Source: Cornus controversa
Taxonomy: Eukaryota; Streptophyta; Magnoliopsida; Cornales; Cornaceae
NCBI GenBank assembly: GCA_026545225.1
Contig: CM048853.1
Coordinates: 17,238,755 to 17,302,754 of the forward strand
Length of the DNA stretch: 64,000 nt
Reading direction: 5' to 3'
The position numbers and the translations under genes were made by a program. Of the stretch, positions 21,070 to 32,496 are shown one piece after another. Each line of letters starts with the position of its first letter. Position 1 is the first letter of the stretch. The notes under the pieces are model-generated. The model was given only the letters and a program-made list of their open reading frames with translations, did not search any database and was not told where the DNA came from.

Positions 21070-22342
21070 CAAATTGGACAAATCACAATTCATATATATA
21101 ACGCACACCACATAAATTTAGAAATCACTTCAATGGGAACTAGCTTATCACTCCACATCTATAGTAAGGGTCTCTTCGGCATCCAAACTCTGCTTACATT
21201 TCTCGATTTACTATTCCGACGGATGCGCCATTCGCTTGGCCAAGTCTTGGGTCTTTCACCCTAGGGGTCATCCCCTTATCTTAATTCACAATGCTGTCAC
21301 GCCCCAAAAATCATACTTTTCACATAGTGCATATAATCACATCAATGCACTCAATCAACATAATGCAATGCATTTTTATCAAATCAATGCATTTTCCTTC
21401 CACTTCAAGCATGTCGCAATGTCATCACACTCACATCATGAAAATCATCATGTTTATGCATTTTACAAGAAAATTCATATATTTCATGTATAAATCTATA
21501 AACACCCACATTTTTATGTTTTCACCAAATGAACACATTTTTCATCGAAAGTATTCATAATCACATTCACATATACACAACATATACAAGTCCTACTAAC
21601 ATGTTAGACATTTATACATGCCTAAATCACATTGATATACATATATACACATATACACAACCCTAGGCTCAAGAAATATAATTTATCTTTCATGTCACAT
21701 AAAAGTGACCTATAAGATCAAAGTAAGGATGAGTCTAGCACTCCTACCTCAAAATCCAAGTTTGGTTGAGCAAATCCCAAAATCCTTCAAGCTTTGAACT
21801 TCTCCAATGGAAACTTTTCACTGATTAAATCGAAGAGGAGAGTGAGGGGAACAACTTTTGTTCTTGGCTTTACCCTCAAATCTCACTTCTTAGCCCCCAA
21901 ATTGTAGAGAGAATGAGAGGAAGAGAACTTGTAGAGAGAGAGAGTGAGAACCGAATCTAGAGAGAGAGAGATGAAAAAAATCTGACCTTTTTTCTCTCTT
22001 TACACATATATATATTATATATATTTGTCCCTTTGTAACTAAACCCTCCATCTCTCCCTTATTTGCTCCTTGTTATGGGCCTTTTGCACTTATTTGTAAA
22101 TTAACCTTTTTCTTCTTTTCAAAACTTCACTTATGCCCTTAAAATTGCATCCATACCCCCACGGTACTCTCTAAAGTCCGTAGTTATTTTCCTGGGATAC
22201 CCGAACTAATTCTGGTCTCACACCAGTAACCAAAAACATAAAAAGATGATTTAAGTCTGCTAAGCATGTCATTAAGTGACTAATCATGCTTAAAAGTTCA
22301 CTTAGCCTTTAGTTATAATTAAAAAAAATTTGGGTCGTTACA
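19739..22342 (-). mobile_element. Solo gypsy LTR, minus orientation, TSD CGTAT
   Basis: A 2,604-bp LTR flanked by CGTAT (19734-19738 and 22343-22347). In its own orientation it starts TGTAACGACCC and ends GAGGTGTGACA. No coding region. It carries about three copies of a word like GATCGAGCGCTTT (20221-20310), in the relative place where related LTRs carry their own repeated word. It is nested inside the LTR at 18582-26549. Confidence 0.88.
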
Positions 22343-23736
22343 CGTATCTTATGTGTGAGTGAGTGTGAACCAAATCCGAGAAGGAGTGAGTATGTTGAGT
22401 CTTATGTGTAACTTAAGTGAATTACATGACTTGTGTGGATGTTTATTCGTTTTCAATTTATGTCATATGTTACATATATGATGGAAATGTGCTATGTGTA
22501 TGAAATACGTTTTATATGATTTTCAAGTTATAATTGATGTATATGCCATGACGTGAACAAATTGAGCATTTAAGCTTGTGACTAAAATGCTAGGACGCAT
22601 GACACGTATTTGTCGGATATGAGTTTTGTTTTATGCATTGAGTATGAGATGTGGCCTTGAATGGATTGCACAATACATTACCTTGAGCTAGTTAAAAATT
22701 GTTCATCCCCCTACACTAACACTTTCATAACATGTCAAGGAGGTGGTTGAGGATGCACAACCATGAGTTGGTCCTATAGTAGAAAAACTCTATTTTTGGT
22801 CTTTTGTGTTTGAGACATGTGTAGAGACATCCATGCCGACTTGTGGCATGTGGACTAGTTTAGAAATATTGTATCTATTTTGAATAAGAAGTATGTATGA
22901 GACTTTCAATGTTCTATATATGTATGATAAGTTTGATAACTCTTGAAGATTATGTAAAATTGATGGTTTTTGAAGTAGGTGTATGATTATGTATGAATTA
23001 TTATTTTTGTATTTCAAGTGTATGAGGTGGAATCTAATTGTGATAAATTATCACTTTATGAATGTTTGGAATTTGTAAAATTGATAATTATGTTCATGTT
23101 TAATGATTGTATGTTTGAAATGATGAATTGGAAAGAGAATCATTATTGTAATCACTTGGTGGGTTTGTTAGTGTAAGAGGATGAGTGATTACGATGCATG
23201 GTAATACCCATTACGATGCATCGTGATTTGGTGATGCATCGTAATCCCATTAACAATGCATCCTAAAATAGGTGAATTTGGGTCATTTTTCAGAGGATTT
23301 TGCAGGATGTTACACATCTTCAGCGATGCATCGTAACCAACATTATGATGCATCATAATGTGTGACTGGGTGTACTGTTGAGATAAAATTGGAGAAATAT
23401 TTAAGGATGCAATGTGTGGCCACATATGGGGCCATAATGCATTATTGAGGTTGAACCATACATAAGTAAATGTATGTATGTAATTATGATTCCATATTGA
23501 TTTAGTGATTGAGGTAGTGTATTAGGATTTAATGGACAAAATTGCCCTTGTAATTACAAACAAGTTCCTGGATTGATCCAAACTTCAATCAGGCGTATTT
23601 TCTTTGTTGTAACTCGAACTTAAGTGTAGTTTTTTTTTAAAATTGAGTATTTTTGGATCCACTTCTCAATGGACTAAATATCAATCTAAAATTCTAACCA
23701 CACAGAAAGTCAGGCTCTGGAATTGTGCGATTTATG

Positions 23737-26472
23737 TGTATAGACCGTGACCAATTTTGGCTAGTTTTACATTTTTCGCATAATAATTGCCATAAATGCA
23801 TTTTGAGTAATGTTTAACATATTTTGAATGTGGGAAACATTTTTGGATTTTGTTTTAAAGGTTTTGGGAACTTTTCGAAAGATTTGGAGAAGTTTGACTT
23901 TTTGGTCAAACCGGGGCTCGAGATGCAACTTAAGTGGGCCCTGGAATCCGAAAAATTCTCAAAAATATTTATTTTTGAAAATAATTTAGATGAAAGGTTT
24001 AGAGAGTTAAGGAAGTGATTTCGAGACCGTAGGAGTTTTCAAAATTGAAAACGGAGTCCGGAAAGATGCGTTAAGTGGCCCGGGGGTATTTTGGTCTTTT
24101 CATGACCTAGGGACCTTAAATGGTCAAATCTGCAGAGATATTTTATATCTCATGGCTATTTCTCTCTCTACATTGCTCCCACTTCTTCTCTCTTCCTTCT
24201 CTCTAGGTTTTGGAGGTCTTTGGGTGTGATTCAAGTTCTGTCGAAAAAGGGAGATACGTAGGGAACAGCTAGGGCTCCCCTTTGAACCAATCAAAGTTAC
24301 AGTTTGGTAAGGTTGACATTGCTGGAATTTTGAGAAGTGCTTGGAAGGCCTTCATTTTTGAGGTAGGGGTGTTATTTCTCATCTACTTGTCGATTCTAGG
24401 GTTTCGGGTGAAGTGGTGAGAGCTAAGGGTGTATATTGCAAATTTTAGAGATATAAGAGGGGTGGGATAAGGTATTTTTATTCTTCTCTTGAGTCTCTTG
24501 TATGCAATAGATGTGTATCTCCTAGTATGCATGATGTGAGGGACAAATGCATAAAAATGTGAGAGAATGAGAGCATATATGCTTATGTGCTTAATGTGGT
24601 GTACATGTGTGATTATGTGCATGTGAGACATATATGTGCTATATGTTATAAGTGAGTTAAATGCATGCTATCTTTGTATGGAAAATGTGTGCATTGGTGA
24701 AGCATGACTAAAATATGCTTAGGTGAATTTTGTGAGCATATGTGGATAGTATGCTATGTTCTACATGTATAGGTAAATATATGTGTGGTGTTGTGGAGAT
24801 AAAATGTATGCTATGTGTTTATTCAATTAGCATGTGTATTGTGAAGCATGAATTTTAAGTGCTTGATTCATATATGTCTGAAATGCATGTATGGGGTCGT
24901 TGTAAGAATGACGGGGAGGTATGGAAGGGTAACATTTTCACCTTGGAGCATGTGATGACTCGGTGAAACTCTTAAAATGATTCAACCACTTGGGAGTATG
25001 TGATGACTCGGTGATGAATTTCAAAACTATATAGTCACCTTGGAGTATGTGAGGACTCGGTGATAGACGATCTAATTACCTTGGAGTATGGGATTACTCA
25101 GTGATAAATTACTTAACCACCTTGGAGTATGTGAGGACTCGGTGGCGGTGTTAGAATTATGTGGAGAAAATGTCTCGGTCACATGGTTGATCAAAAATCA
25201 TGTTGGGATATCGGGTTGAGTCCAACAGAGAGAGAGAGAGATATGTGGATGAAGTTGCTTTCATTTGATTTATGAAACATGATATGTGTTTAATGCATTC
25301 CTATATATATATGCATTGTTGTGAATGGACATGATGTGTGTTGAATGATATGTGAAATATTATGACATGCATTCATGTAGGTAGTGTCGAGTCAGCACTT
25401 AGGTGGGTTGGGATATCTCTACTAAGCCGCAGTGGTGCTCACCCCTTTATTCTAAATATTTTTCAGATAAGGCACCGATAACGGATGGGACTTGAGTGTC
25501 CAAGAAGAATTCTAGTTATATTTTGATACAGATTTTGGATACTTGTACTTTTGGCTATCTGTGCCGGCTTGTGGCACGGTAATGAATTAGTTGTAGTCAT
25601 GGTAGAATTTGTTACATTTTGGACTTTATGCATGAATTCTTGTAATGACTATAAACTTGGAAGAAAACCATATGAATGATATGTCCCCTTTTGAGAAAAA
25701 AGTGTGTTGGAGATGTATGGTACCATAGGACCATTTTCCTCTTTAGTTATGATTTCTTGTACGGTTAATCATGTGCAAATAGAGTATGAAAAGTATGTAT
25801 GCATGAGTTGTGGAGTGAATATGGTAAGAAAAATAGGTGGAATTACATTTCAAGTATGAAATGCATGTTATGTGAATTTACTTGATGGCCATTGAGGCAT
25901 TAGAGTAGCCATTTGGGGGACACATGCCCAAAAGTGTCCATTTTGAGTTCAAGGAGTGAATGGAATTTATGTGTATAGTAAGATAATTATGTTAGCTTCA
26001 TTTTGATAGGTCATGGACCTTGTTTGGATTTAAATTGAGAAAGATATGCATATTTTAGTGCATGAGTGGGTAATCTGACTCACACCCACTAAATCGAGTA
26101 TAAATTGAGTTGTGGTTGGTATTTTTGAGTGATTCAAATTGGGTTAGAAATTAGACATGTTAAGGATGATGCATGTCAAATTTCAAGTCAAACGGACTTA
26201 CTGATTGTGAGATATTAGCATTTGAAGTCAGGTTGAGGAATGCTGTCAAAAGTTCAGGCCCAGGTACTTTCAGGCTGCTAAAAGTTCACTTTCAGGCTGC
26301 TGAAAGAGATAGAATGAAACCATCATTTCTAGAGCACTTTTTCAATCGACTGAAACTTTATTTTCAGCCAACTGAAAGAATGAAATGTTGGTTATAGCCT
26401 TAGTTGACTTGATCAAAGGAATGGGCGGGTTAACCCCCGGTTTCCCGGGAGTTGGGGAATCGGGGTGTTACA
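23737..26472 (+). mobile_element. Solo gypsy LTR, TSD TTATG
   Basis: 2,736 bp, from TGTATAGACCGTGACC to GGGGTGTTACA, flanked by TTATG at 23732-23736 and 26473-26477. It contains a stem-loop array (24936-25145), the LTR core with AAGGCACCGATAACGGATGG (25468-25487) and four copies of a TTTCAG...CTGAAA word (26266-26378). It is the second solo LTR nested in the LTR at 18582-26549. Confidence 0.9.
24936..25145 (+). repeat. Stem-loop array with compensating stem changes in LTR 23737-26472
   Basis: Five units of about 45 bp share the loop TTGGAGTATGTGAGGACTC. Clean stems: TTTCACC/GGTGAAA (24936-24942 with 24962-24968), TCACC/GGTGA (25035-25039 with 25059-25063) and CCACC/GGTGG (25117-25121 with 25141-25145). 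Units two and four are imperfect. The outer stem base differs between units and its partner changes with it. Confidence 0.75.
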
Positions 26473-26549
26473 TTATGAGTGCGAACTGGGTGGGACTTTC
26501 ACTATTCACCTCCACTTTTTATATCAATCTTGGTATCAGAAAGTAGGAG

Positions 26550-28503
26550 TATGACAACATGGTATCAGAGTATGGTATCAAAGCATCATATCAAAGAATG
26601 ATTGTGTTTAAAGTGTGGATGATTAGCTTTGATGGTCCGAGAAACCCATGAGTATGTTTGCCCAGGTTTTAATGTCAAAAGGATCTGTAGGGGCATTAGT
26701 GTAACTTTACATTAAATGCATTTACTAGCCATAATTTTATGATTTAATTAATTGTCCTACTTCATTATATTTTTCCATGTTTATGCTCTAACTTAGTTGT
26801 AGGGACGTTATGGGCATTTCAATTCAAAGGGCAAATTGGTTTGCTTATTAAAAGGGTAGTTTTGTAAGTTAGTTTGTTAGGTCAAATGAATAGGATGGAC
26901 CTATAAATAGATAAATAAATTCATATGGAAGGGGGGCAATTACTATCATTCGGCGCATATACAGAGATATACAAAAGAGTGAAAAGTGCACAGTGTAAGA
27001 AAAAGTGAAGAGATGATATATATATCATCCTTCTCAACAGTTATATAAAAAAAAAAACAAGCTGAAATTGAAAAGGGAAAGTGAGAGAAGAGCATACACA
27101 GTGGTGTGAGATCGGCGCTTGATACAGAGAGTTTTGAACTAGAGAAAGAAAGAGAGAGAGAGAAAGAGAGAGAGAGAGAAGAGATCGCGAGTTTCTATCA
27201 TTCACAATTGCGAGGTTTTCTTCTTCTCATCGCAAAATTAGATCATGGAGTTCTCAATTGCTGTTTAATTTAGCATGTGTAACAGAAGATTGAGGCTCTC
27301 ATCTCTATTCGTTAAACCAAATTTTTGAGGCCCTCTTGATCTATTTGTTGAATCAAAAGATGGAAATCTCAGCTTCATAGATTCAGATCTTAGAATCTCA
27401 ACTTCAGTGGTTCTCTAAACAGAATCCCAACTTCAACATTGGTTCTAATTTCTGGGTTTTCAATTCATGGTTCCATCGACTAGCACAAACTGGATCAAAT
27501 TTATGTGAGTTTCTCTAAGCTAATCCTTACTGAATCTTGCTAAGTCATGTTTTGTGAGCTTCGACTGTGCCAACTCGAAACTAAGTTGTGGACTCATACT
27601 GAATCGTGTCCTGTGAGTTTTAACTATGCCAACTCAACACTGAGTTGTGTTATCTTAGGTGACTTGCACTGAGTTGATTTATATGATCTTCATCTTCACT
27701 AACAGTCTTTCATGCCTCTATTAGTCCTGTTGATTCTTCATCATCATTCATGTCAGTGGTCTTCAAAATTAGTGAATCATCTGAAATGGTATATTCTCTT
27801 ATATTTATATATTTCTATTAACACACATCACAGGAGTACAGTTAGATTAATTACATTTATACATGTACACAAGCATAGGCGCACTAGTTGTGGTTTTGTG
27901 TTAACACACACCTCTCACAGGCACACCTTCATACTTGTTGATCTGTATGTTATGTTGTTTTGAAATCAATTTGTTGTCCTAAAGTCTAAATTGCTGAAAT
28001 TTATTTTGTGAAAAATCATATTGCTGATTTATTGAACACATGTTGTTGATTTTACTATCTTTAAATTTGTTGAATGAATGGGCTGTTTGTGCTAATTTAT
28101 ATTACTGATTTGGGAATTAAACCTGCTGATTTAGTAAACTGGTATTGCTAATTTTATAGTGCTAAAGTGTTGAACCTGTTTTATGAATTTCTAAAATACC
28201 GAACATGTTTTGTTAATTTATAAAGTGTTGAATTATGCTTTGCTTAACTGTGTTCATGTTCTTTATTTTTTGAACTGCTTGAGCTACTAATTTATACTCC
28301 AGTTGTAGTTGTGTCCATCTTAAGAACAGGTACGAAGACAAAGAAATACATGGACCATTGTCTGAAGTGAATTCTAAGCTGAATGGTTGTTCAACAAGCT
28401 GAGGATGGGATTCCTTAAAAGAGTGATCTACTACAAGTTCGTTGTAACTACACTCCAAGGGTCAACTTATTAAAGCCTATCTTTGAAGAAATTCAAGTGT
28501 CAT
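26550..28503 (+). other. Unassigned block with promoter-like and GA-rich leader sequence
   Basis: No recognisable protein. It has a TATA-like CCTATAAATAGATAAATAAA at about 26900, then a purine-rich GAGAGA/AAAGAGAG leader (27000-27185), then T-rich text that looks like a 5' UTR or first intron (repeated phrases around CAACTCAACACTGAGTTG at 27570-27680). It could be the LTR and leader of an unrecognised retroelement beginning near TGTAGGGGCATT (26690), or a captured host promoter. A solo LTR is inserted at its right end. Confidence 0.3.
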
Positions 28504-30048
28504 TGATAAGTAATGAATATTGCATATTCAATGCCCCTAAAATTATATGAATTAGTGTCTTAGTAATATTTCTTTCATATTTTTATTAATAATTTTAATC
28601 TTTTTATGATTTCAAGTGATTAAGGGTAATTCTGATTAATAATCGTAAAATTAAGCTACAGATGGATCTTATTTAGTAAGAAGCTGAAGCTTGACCCATG
28701 AGAGATATGTTTATATTGAAGATCTAAACTAAATCGACTGAAAATATAGGCTAGAAATAAATTTAAATGAAGAAAAGGAGCACGGGCCTATACACATTGA
28801 AGATTGGGCTAATTCAGGCCTAAAAAGTTCTAAACCCATTTTGGTATTCAGACAATAACTCAATACACGATTGTCAAAATGACCAAAACTTGACAAAAAT
28901 GTTGAAGGAAATTCAATTCTGTACAATTTAATATTTCACGAAAATTTTTTAAAACGGACGTTTTCAACGACTTTCTACCCTATTTGCGCAACTGCCACTT
29001 TTTGGACGCAAATGCCACTTTGTGAGGCGTCAGTGCCATTTTCTTATGCACACTTGCCACTTTGGGGAGGCCAGGTGTCCCGTGGGTATTGTTTTGCAAA
29101 GTAAAATGGCGAAAAGGGAGAAAAACTAGGGTATTCTGGAAGGGAGAAACAAACAGAGATATATAGAGGCGATTCGTGACGATACGGGCGAGAAGATAAT
29201 GATTTCATCATCCTTCAAGCCTGGACCTCCGATCATGAGTGGCTAAACACCATTCCGGGGAAGTGACGTAACCTTAACCTGTCTTTCAATGTTTTAAATT
29301 GTATATTAATTTGGGGATTATTTATTTTGTGCATTGATTGTATAATCAAGACATAAACAACAGCTGTGCTGTTAGTTTTAATTTGAATGGATTAGTTCAG
29401 TGCATATTTACTCTTGTTCTTGTAGGAGGAATGTAAATTTGCAGTGATTAGGGTTTAGTTCTTTTCAAATTTTGTGATTTTGTTAAGACAGGTTATACAA
29501 TAGTTTTAACTGATTGTTTAATTTAGAGTTTTGATAATTCGTACTAAGTGAAGATGGGCTATTATATCATTAGTTAGTCGGATGTATAGGCCATGCTAAG
29601 CGAAGACGAGTTATGCTTAATTGTATATTGAACGAATCCTCTTGATAGAACTGAATTGGGCTTGTAGCCATTCTTTTCTGAATGCATAGATTAAACATTC
29701 CAAATTAGTACAATTGTGATTGTCAGAAGGTTAGTGGTGAAGTCAATTCCTAGGACTCTCTCTCTCCAAAATCTATCATTTATTTATGTCATTTAATTTC
29801 AGCACTTTAGTATAAAACAAACAAAACAAATTCTTTTTGAATTAAATTAGACAAGGTCTTGATAGCTTAACAACAAAACCAGCGCAGTCTCTGTGGGTTC
29901 GGCCCCGCAGTCTCTGTGGGTTCGATCCCTACTCACCACTTTACTAATTTTAGTAGAGAATTTGTAGGGTTTTATAAATTCTCTTTTGTCGAGGTATAAA
30001 ACAACGACATTATTACATATTATTTATTCGTGTTTTGCACAACGAATA
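28504..30048 (+). mobile_element. Solo Athila-type LTR, TSD GTCAT
   Basis: A 1,545-bp block flanked by GTCAT (28499-28503 and 30049-30053). It starts TGATAAGTAATG, comparable with TGATAGGC/TGATAGAC of element D, and ends near ACGAATA, comparable with ACGAATCA. It shares with element D's LTR the passage AAATTCAATTCTG...TATTTCACGAAAATT (28910-28945) and a late 'tctctgtgggttcgatccc' block (29930). It includes four copies of a GCCACTTT/GCCATTTT word at 28985-29065. Confidence 0.75.
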
Positions 30049-30053
30049 GTCAT

Positions 30054-30442
30054 TATCTGTCAAGAGATCGAGTGGTCATTTTATCAGAAATGGCTGAATC
30101 TCTCTCAACCACATGTTTTAAATGGCATCTAGGTGGGCGAAAAGACCAAAATTCTCCCGAGCCACTTAACGTACCTTCCCAAACTCCGTTTTCGATTTTG
30201 AAAACTCCTACGGCCTCGAAATCACTTCCTTTACTCTCTAAAAATTTTATCTAATTCATTCCCAAAAATAAATATTTCTTAGAATTTTTTGGATTCCTGG
30301 ACCCACTTAAACTGCATCATGGGCCCTAGTTTAACACTTCCCAAACATGTTTTCCATACTCAAACACATGTTAAACACCACTTAAAATGCATTTATGATG
30401 CACAAAATACAAAATTGACCAAAATTGGTCACAGTCTCTACA
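30054..30442 (-). mobile_element. Fragment of a gypsy LTR start, minus orientation
   Basis: The complement of 30442 downward reads TGTAGAGACTGTGACCAATT and then follows the same start block as the LTR at 38308. It ends where the Athila solo LTR begins. It marks the right limit of the block inserted in copia element B, since copia integrase text resumes at about 30443. Confidence 0.7.
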
Positions 30443-32270
30443 ACTATCAAAACGAAATTCTTTTATATTTTTTGAAAATTGAGTTGAAACCATTTTGGTG
30501 AAATCACAAAAGATGTTGAGTAATTCAGAATGATTTATTTATTAAAAATATCCAAGTGAAACGTGATAAATCATCTAGAAATATAACAAAATAGCGTGCC
30601 CCACCCATGGTGGCTACAGGAGAAGGTCCCCAAATGTCAACAAGATTAAAAGGGGAAGAAGCAAATGACTCACTTTTATTAAATGGTAAAGCAGGTTGTT
30701 TGCCTAATTAACAAGAAATACAATCAAAAGACTCAATTTTAACTGATCCTAACAAACCCTTAGATACTAGACTTTTGACTTGAGATACCGATGCATGACC
30801 TAAACAAGAGTGCCACAATGCAGGAGTAGGTATAATATATCATGTAGATACAGTTGTGATAGATGAAGTAGGTAGATGCAAGGAAGAAAACTCAAATAGT
30901 CGCATTGTCTTATGGTATATCCCAATTATCTGACCTATCTGAGGATCATGTACAACAAAGCCATTAGAGGAAAATGTTATATTCAAACCTAGCTCAGTCA
31001 ATTGACCAATAGACAAAAGATTAAGAGAAAGATTGGGAACAAGATAAACATTAGAAACAAACAAATTTGATTGAGAAACAGTGCATATGTGACTAATGGC
31101 CATAGTGGAGCCATTAGCTGTGTGAATAACAGGTGCATGAGATGTAGGAATCTGAGTAGTGTGCAAAGTATAGTCAGGTGTCATATGATTGCAGTAAACA
31201 GAGTCAAAACACCATGAATTAAATGTACCTAGTGTGGTTGAGAAAGCAGAGTTAGATGAGCTTGAACCTGATTGCTTGGATAGAACCTGGTTGATGCAGA
31301 TGGGGACTCCTCATAAGGAGTAGTAATTGGTGCAGAAGAATGATGAGATGACACTGTCTTCGTGGTAGCTATAGTTGTAACATTACGAGGTCTAGTAAGT
31401 TTGAAGCACTCCTTAATTCTATATCCTGATTTACAACAGTATCTGCAGAAACGTTCACTAGGTCTAGGTTGAAATGACTATGATCATTGTTTGTTACCAC
31501 CATTGGGACGAAAAAAAGAAGAATATCTGTTAAAGGAAGGCCCAGACTGAAACGACTGTGATTGCAAAGACCGTGGGTGCTTAGACCAAGAAGGAACAGA
31601 TGGTGTAGCTAGGAAGATAAGTCTGAATCGTAGAACCAATGGTCTGCAGACGTGTCTCCTCTCGAACAAGCTAATTAAAAGCTTCATCTAGTGATGGGAG
31701 AGGTGAGTGATAAAGAAGCTAACCACGGTCATGCTCATAATCATCATAAAAATTCATCAAAAATTGATAAAAGCGCATATGATCACAATACTCATAAAAA
31801 TTATTGCTCTCTGAGGTAGCTGTCCATAATGGTTCTGACAAAGCTTGTTGATATGCGAGCAAAAAATTCATTAATCCTCTGATCGGACTCTTGTTTAAGA
31901 TGAAAAAGTTGGACCATTAATTGATACTGACGAGCACCATTAGAGCCAAAACATAGAAAAATAAACATATCCCATACCTCTTTGACAGTTTCATAACTCC
32001 CAATTTCCATACTAATGGAAGAATTGGTTGTGTTGCGGAATAATGTGATAATCTTGTGATTATTGCTATCCTAGCCCTCAACACGAGAAGCAAAGGCTTC
32101 ATCTTTCTCATCAATATCCTTAACAGGTCATTTTCGATCCCCTGTGATGTAGGACCATAGTTTGCATCCTTTAAGAAAGTTACGTATAGATTGACACCAA
32201 AAAATATAGTTGTCCCCATCAAGTGTAACTGAATAGGGTGAGAAATATCATTTTGAGCCATTTAGAAATT
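30443..32270 (-). pseudogene. Element B integrase N-terminal part, protease and gag
   Basis: On the minus strand, from right to left. First is a copia gag (from about 32261: MAQNDISHP, ending around 31800 with HLKQESDQRINEFFARIS). A zinc-knuckle and linker region follows (31390-31690). Next is a protease context with CNHMTPDYTLHTT (about 31190), and LVPNLSLNLLSIGQL (about 31000-31050). The gag-pre-integrase HSCLGHAS and the integrase start with SFDCISCQLGK and SPFNLVDIWGP lie at about 30600-30820. Fossil, broken. Confidence 0.8.
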
Positions 32271-32496
32271 CCAAATGACAAAACAAACTGAAAAATTAGA
32301 GGCTTTGGAAAAAAAATTTAGGTGTTATTCCAAAGATGGCAATACTGCTGACGTGGTAGTGAAAGGGGTGATGTGGTAGTCTGTGTGGCAAAAAAAGATG
32401 ACGTGGCACTGACATGTCTGATGGCATGGCAAATATTGTGCGCACTTGTTATGGACGTGGCAGATGACATGGTGATGCTGTAACAAACGACGTGGC
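32271..32496 (-). other. Element B 5' leader, first part
   Basis: Non-coding leader between gag and the 5' LTR of element B, interrupted by element D at 32497 and resuming at 46199-46561. It is built from recurring words such as GACGTGGCA and GATGTGGTA here, and AACGCGTGG/GCGCGTGGC at 46250-46350. Confidence 0.55.

Larger units (their letters stand above)
18582..26549 (+). mobile_element. Gypsy LTR in element B, itself split by two solo LTRs
   Basis: The pieces are 18582(or about 18600)-19738, 22343-23736 and 26473 to about 26549, about 2.6 kb when the inserts are discounted. It shares with 378-3314 the GGGCCCGAAAATC region, the CATGCCGACTTGTGGCATG hairpin (near 22832) and the TTACGATGCATCGTAA cassette (23189-23357). 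After the last piece a primer-site-like ACATGGTATCAGAG occurs at 26551-26564. The left border is uncertain because copia coding text seems to run about 10 bp past the TGTAGAGA start. No target duplication was found. Confidence 0.65.

Noticed and set aside
21007-21560. Overlapping plus-strand frames of 85-89 residues
   Set aside because: His/Tyr/Ile-rich low-complexity readings of LTR sequence and a (TA)n run.
1560-25145. Stem-loop arrays considered as CRISPR-like or clustered repeat-spacer arrays
   Set aside because: Repeats are degenerate, the 'spacers' are complementary stem halves, and this is a plant nuclear genome with no cas genes.
28213-28458. 81-residue minus-strand frame in the unassigned 26.5-28.5 kb block
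   Set aside because: Opposite to the promoter-like signals, no recognisable domain.
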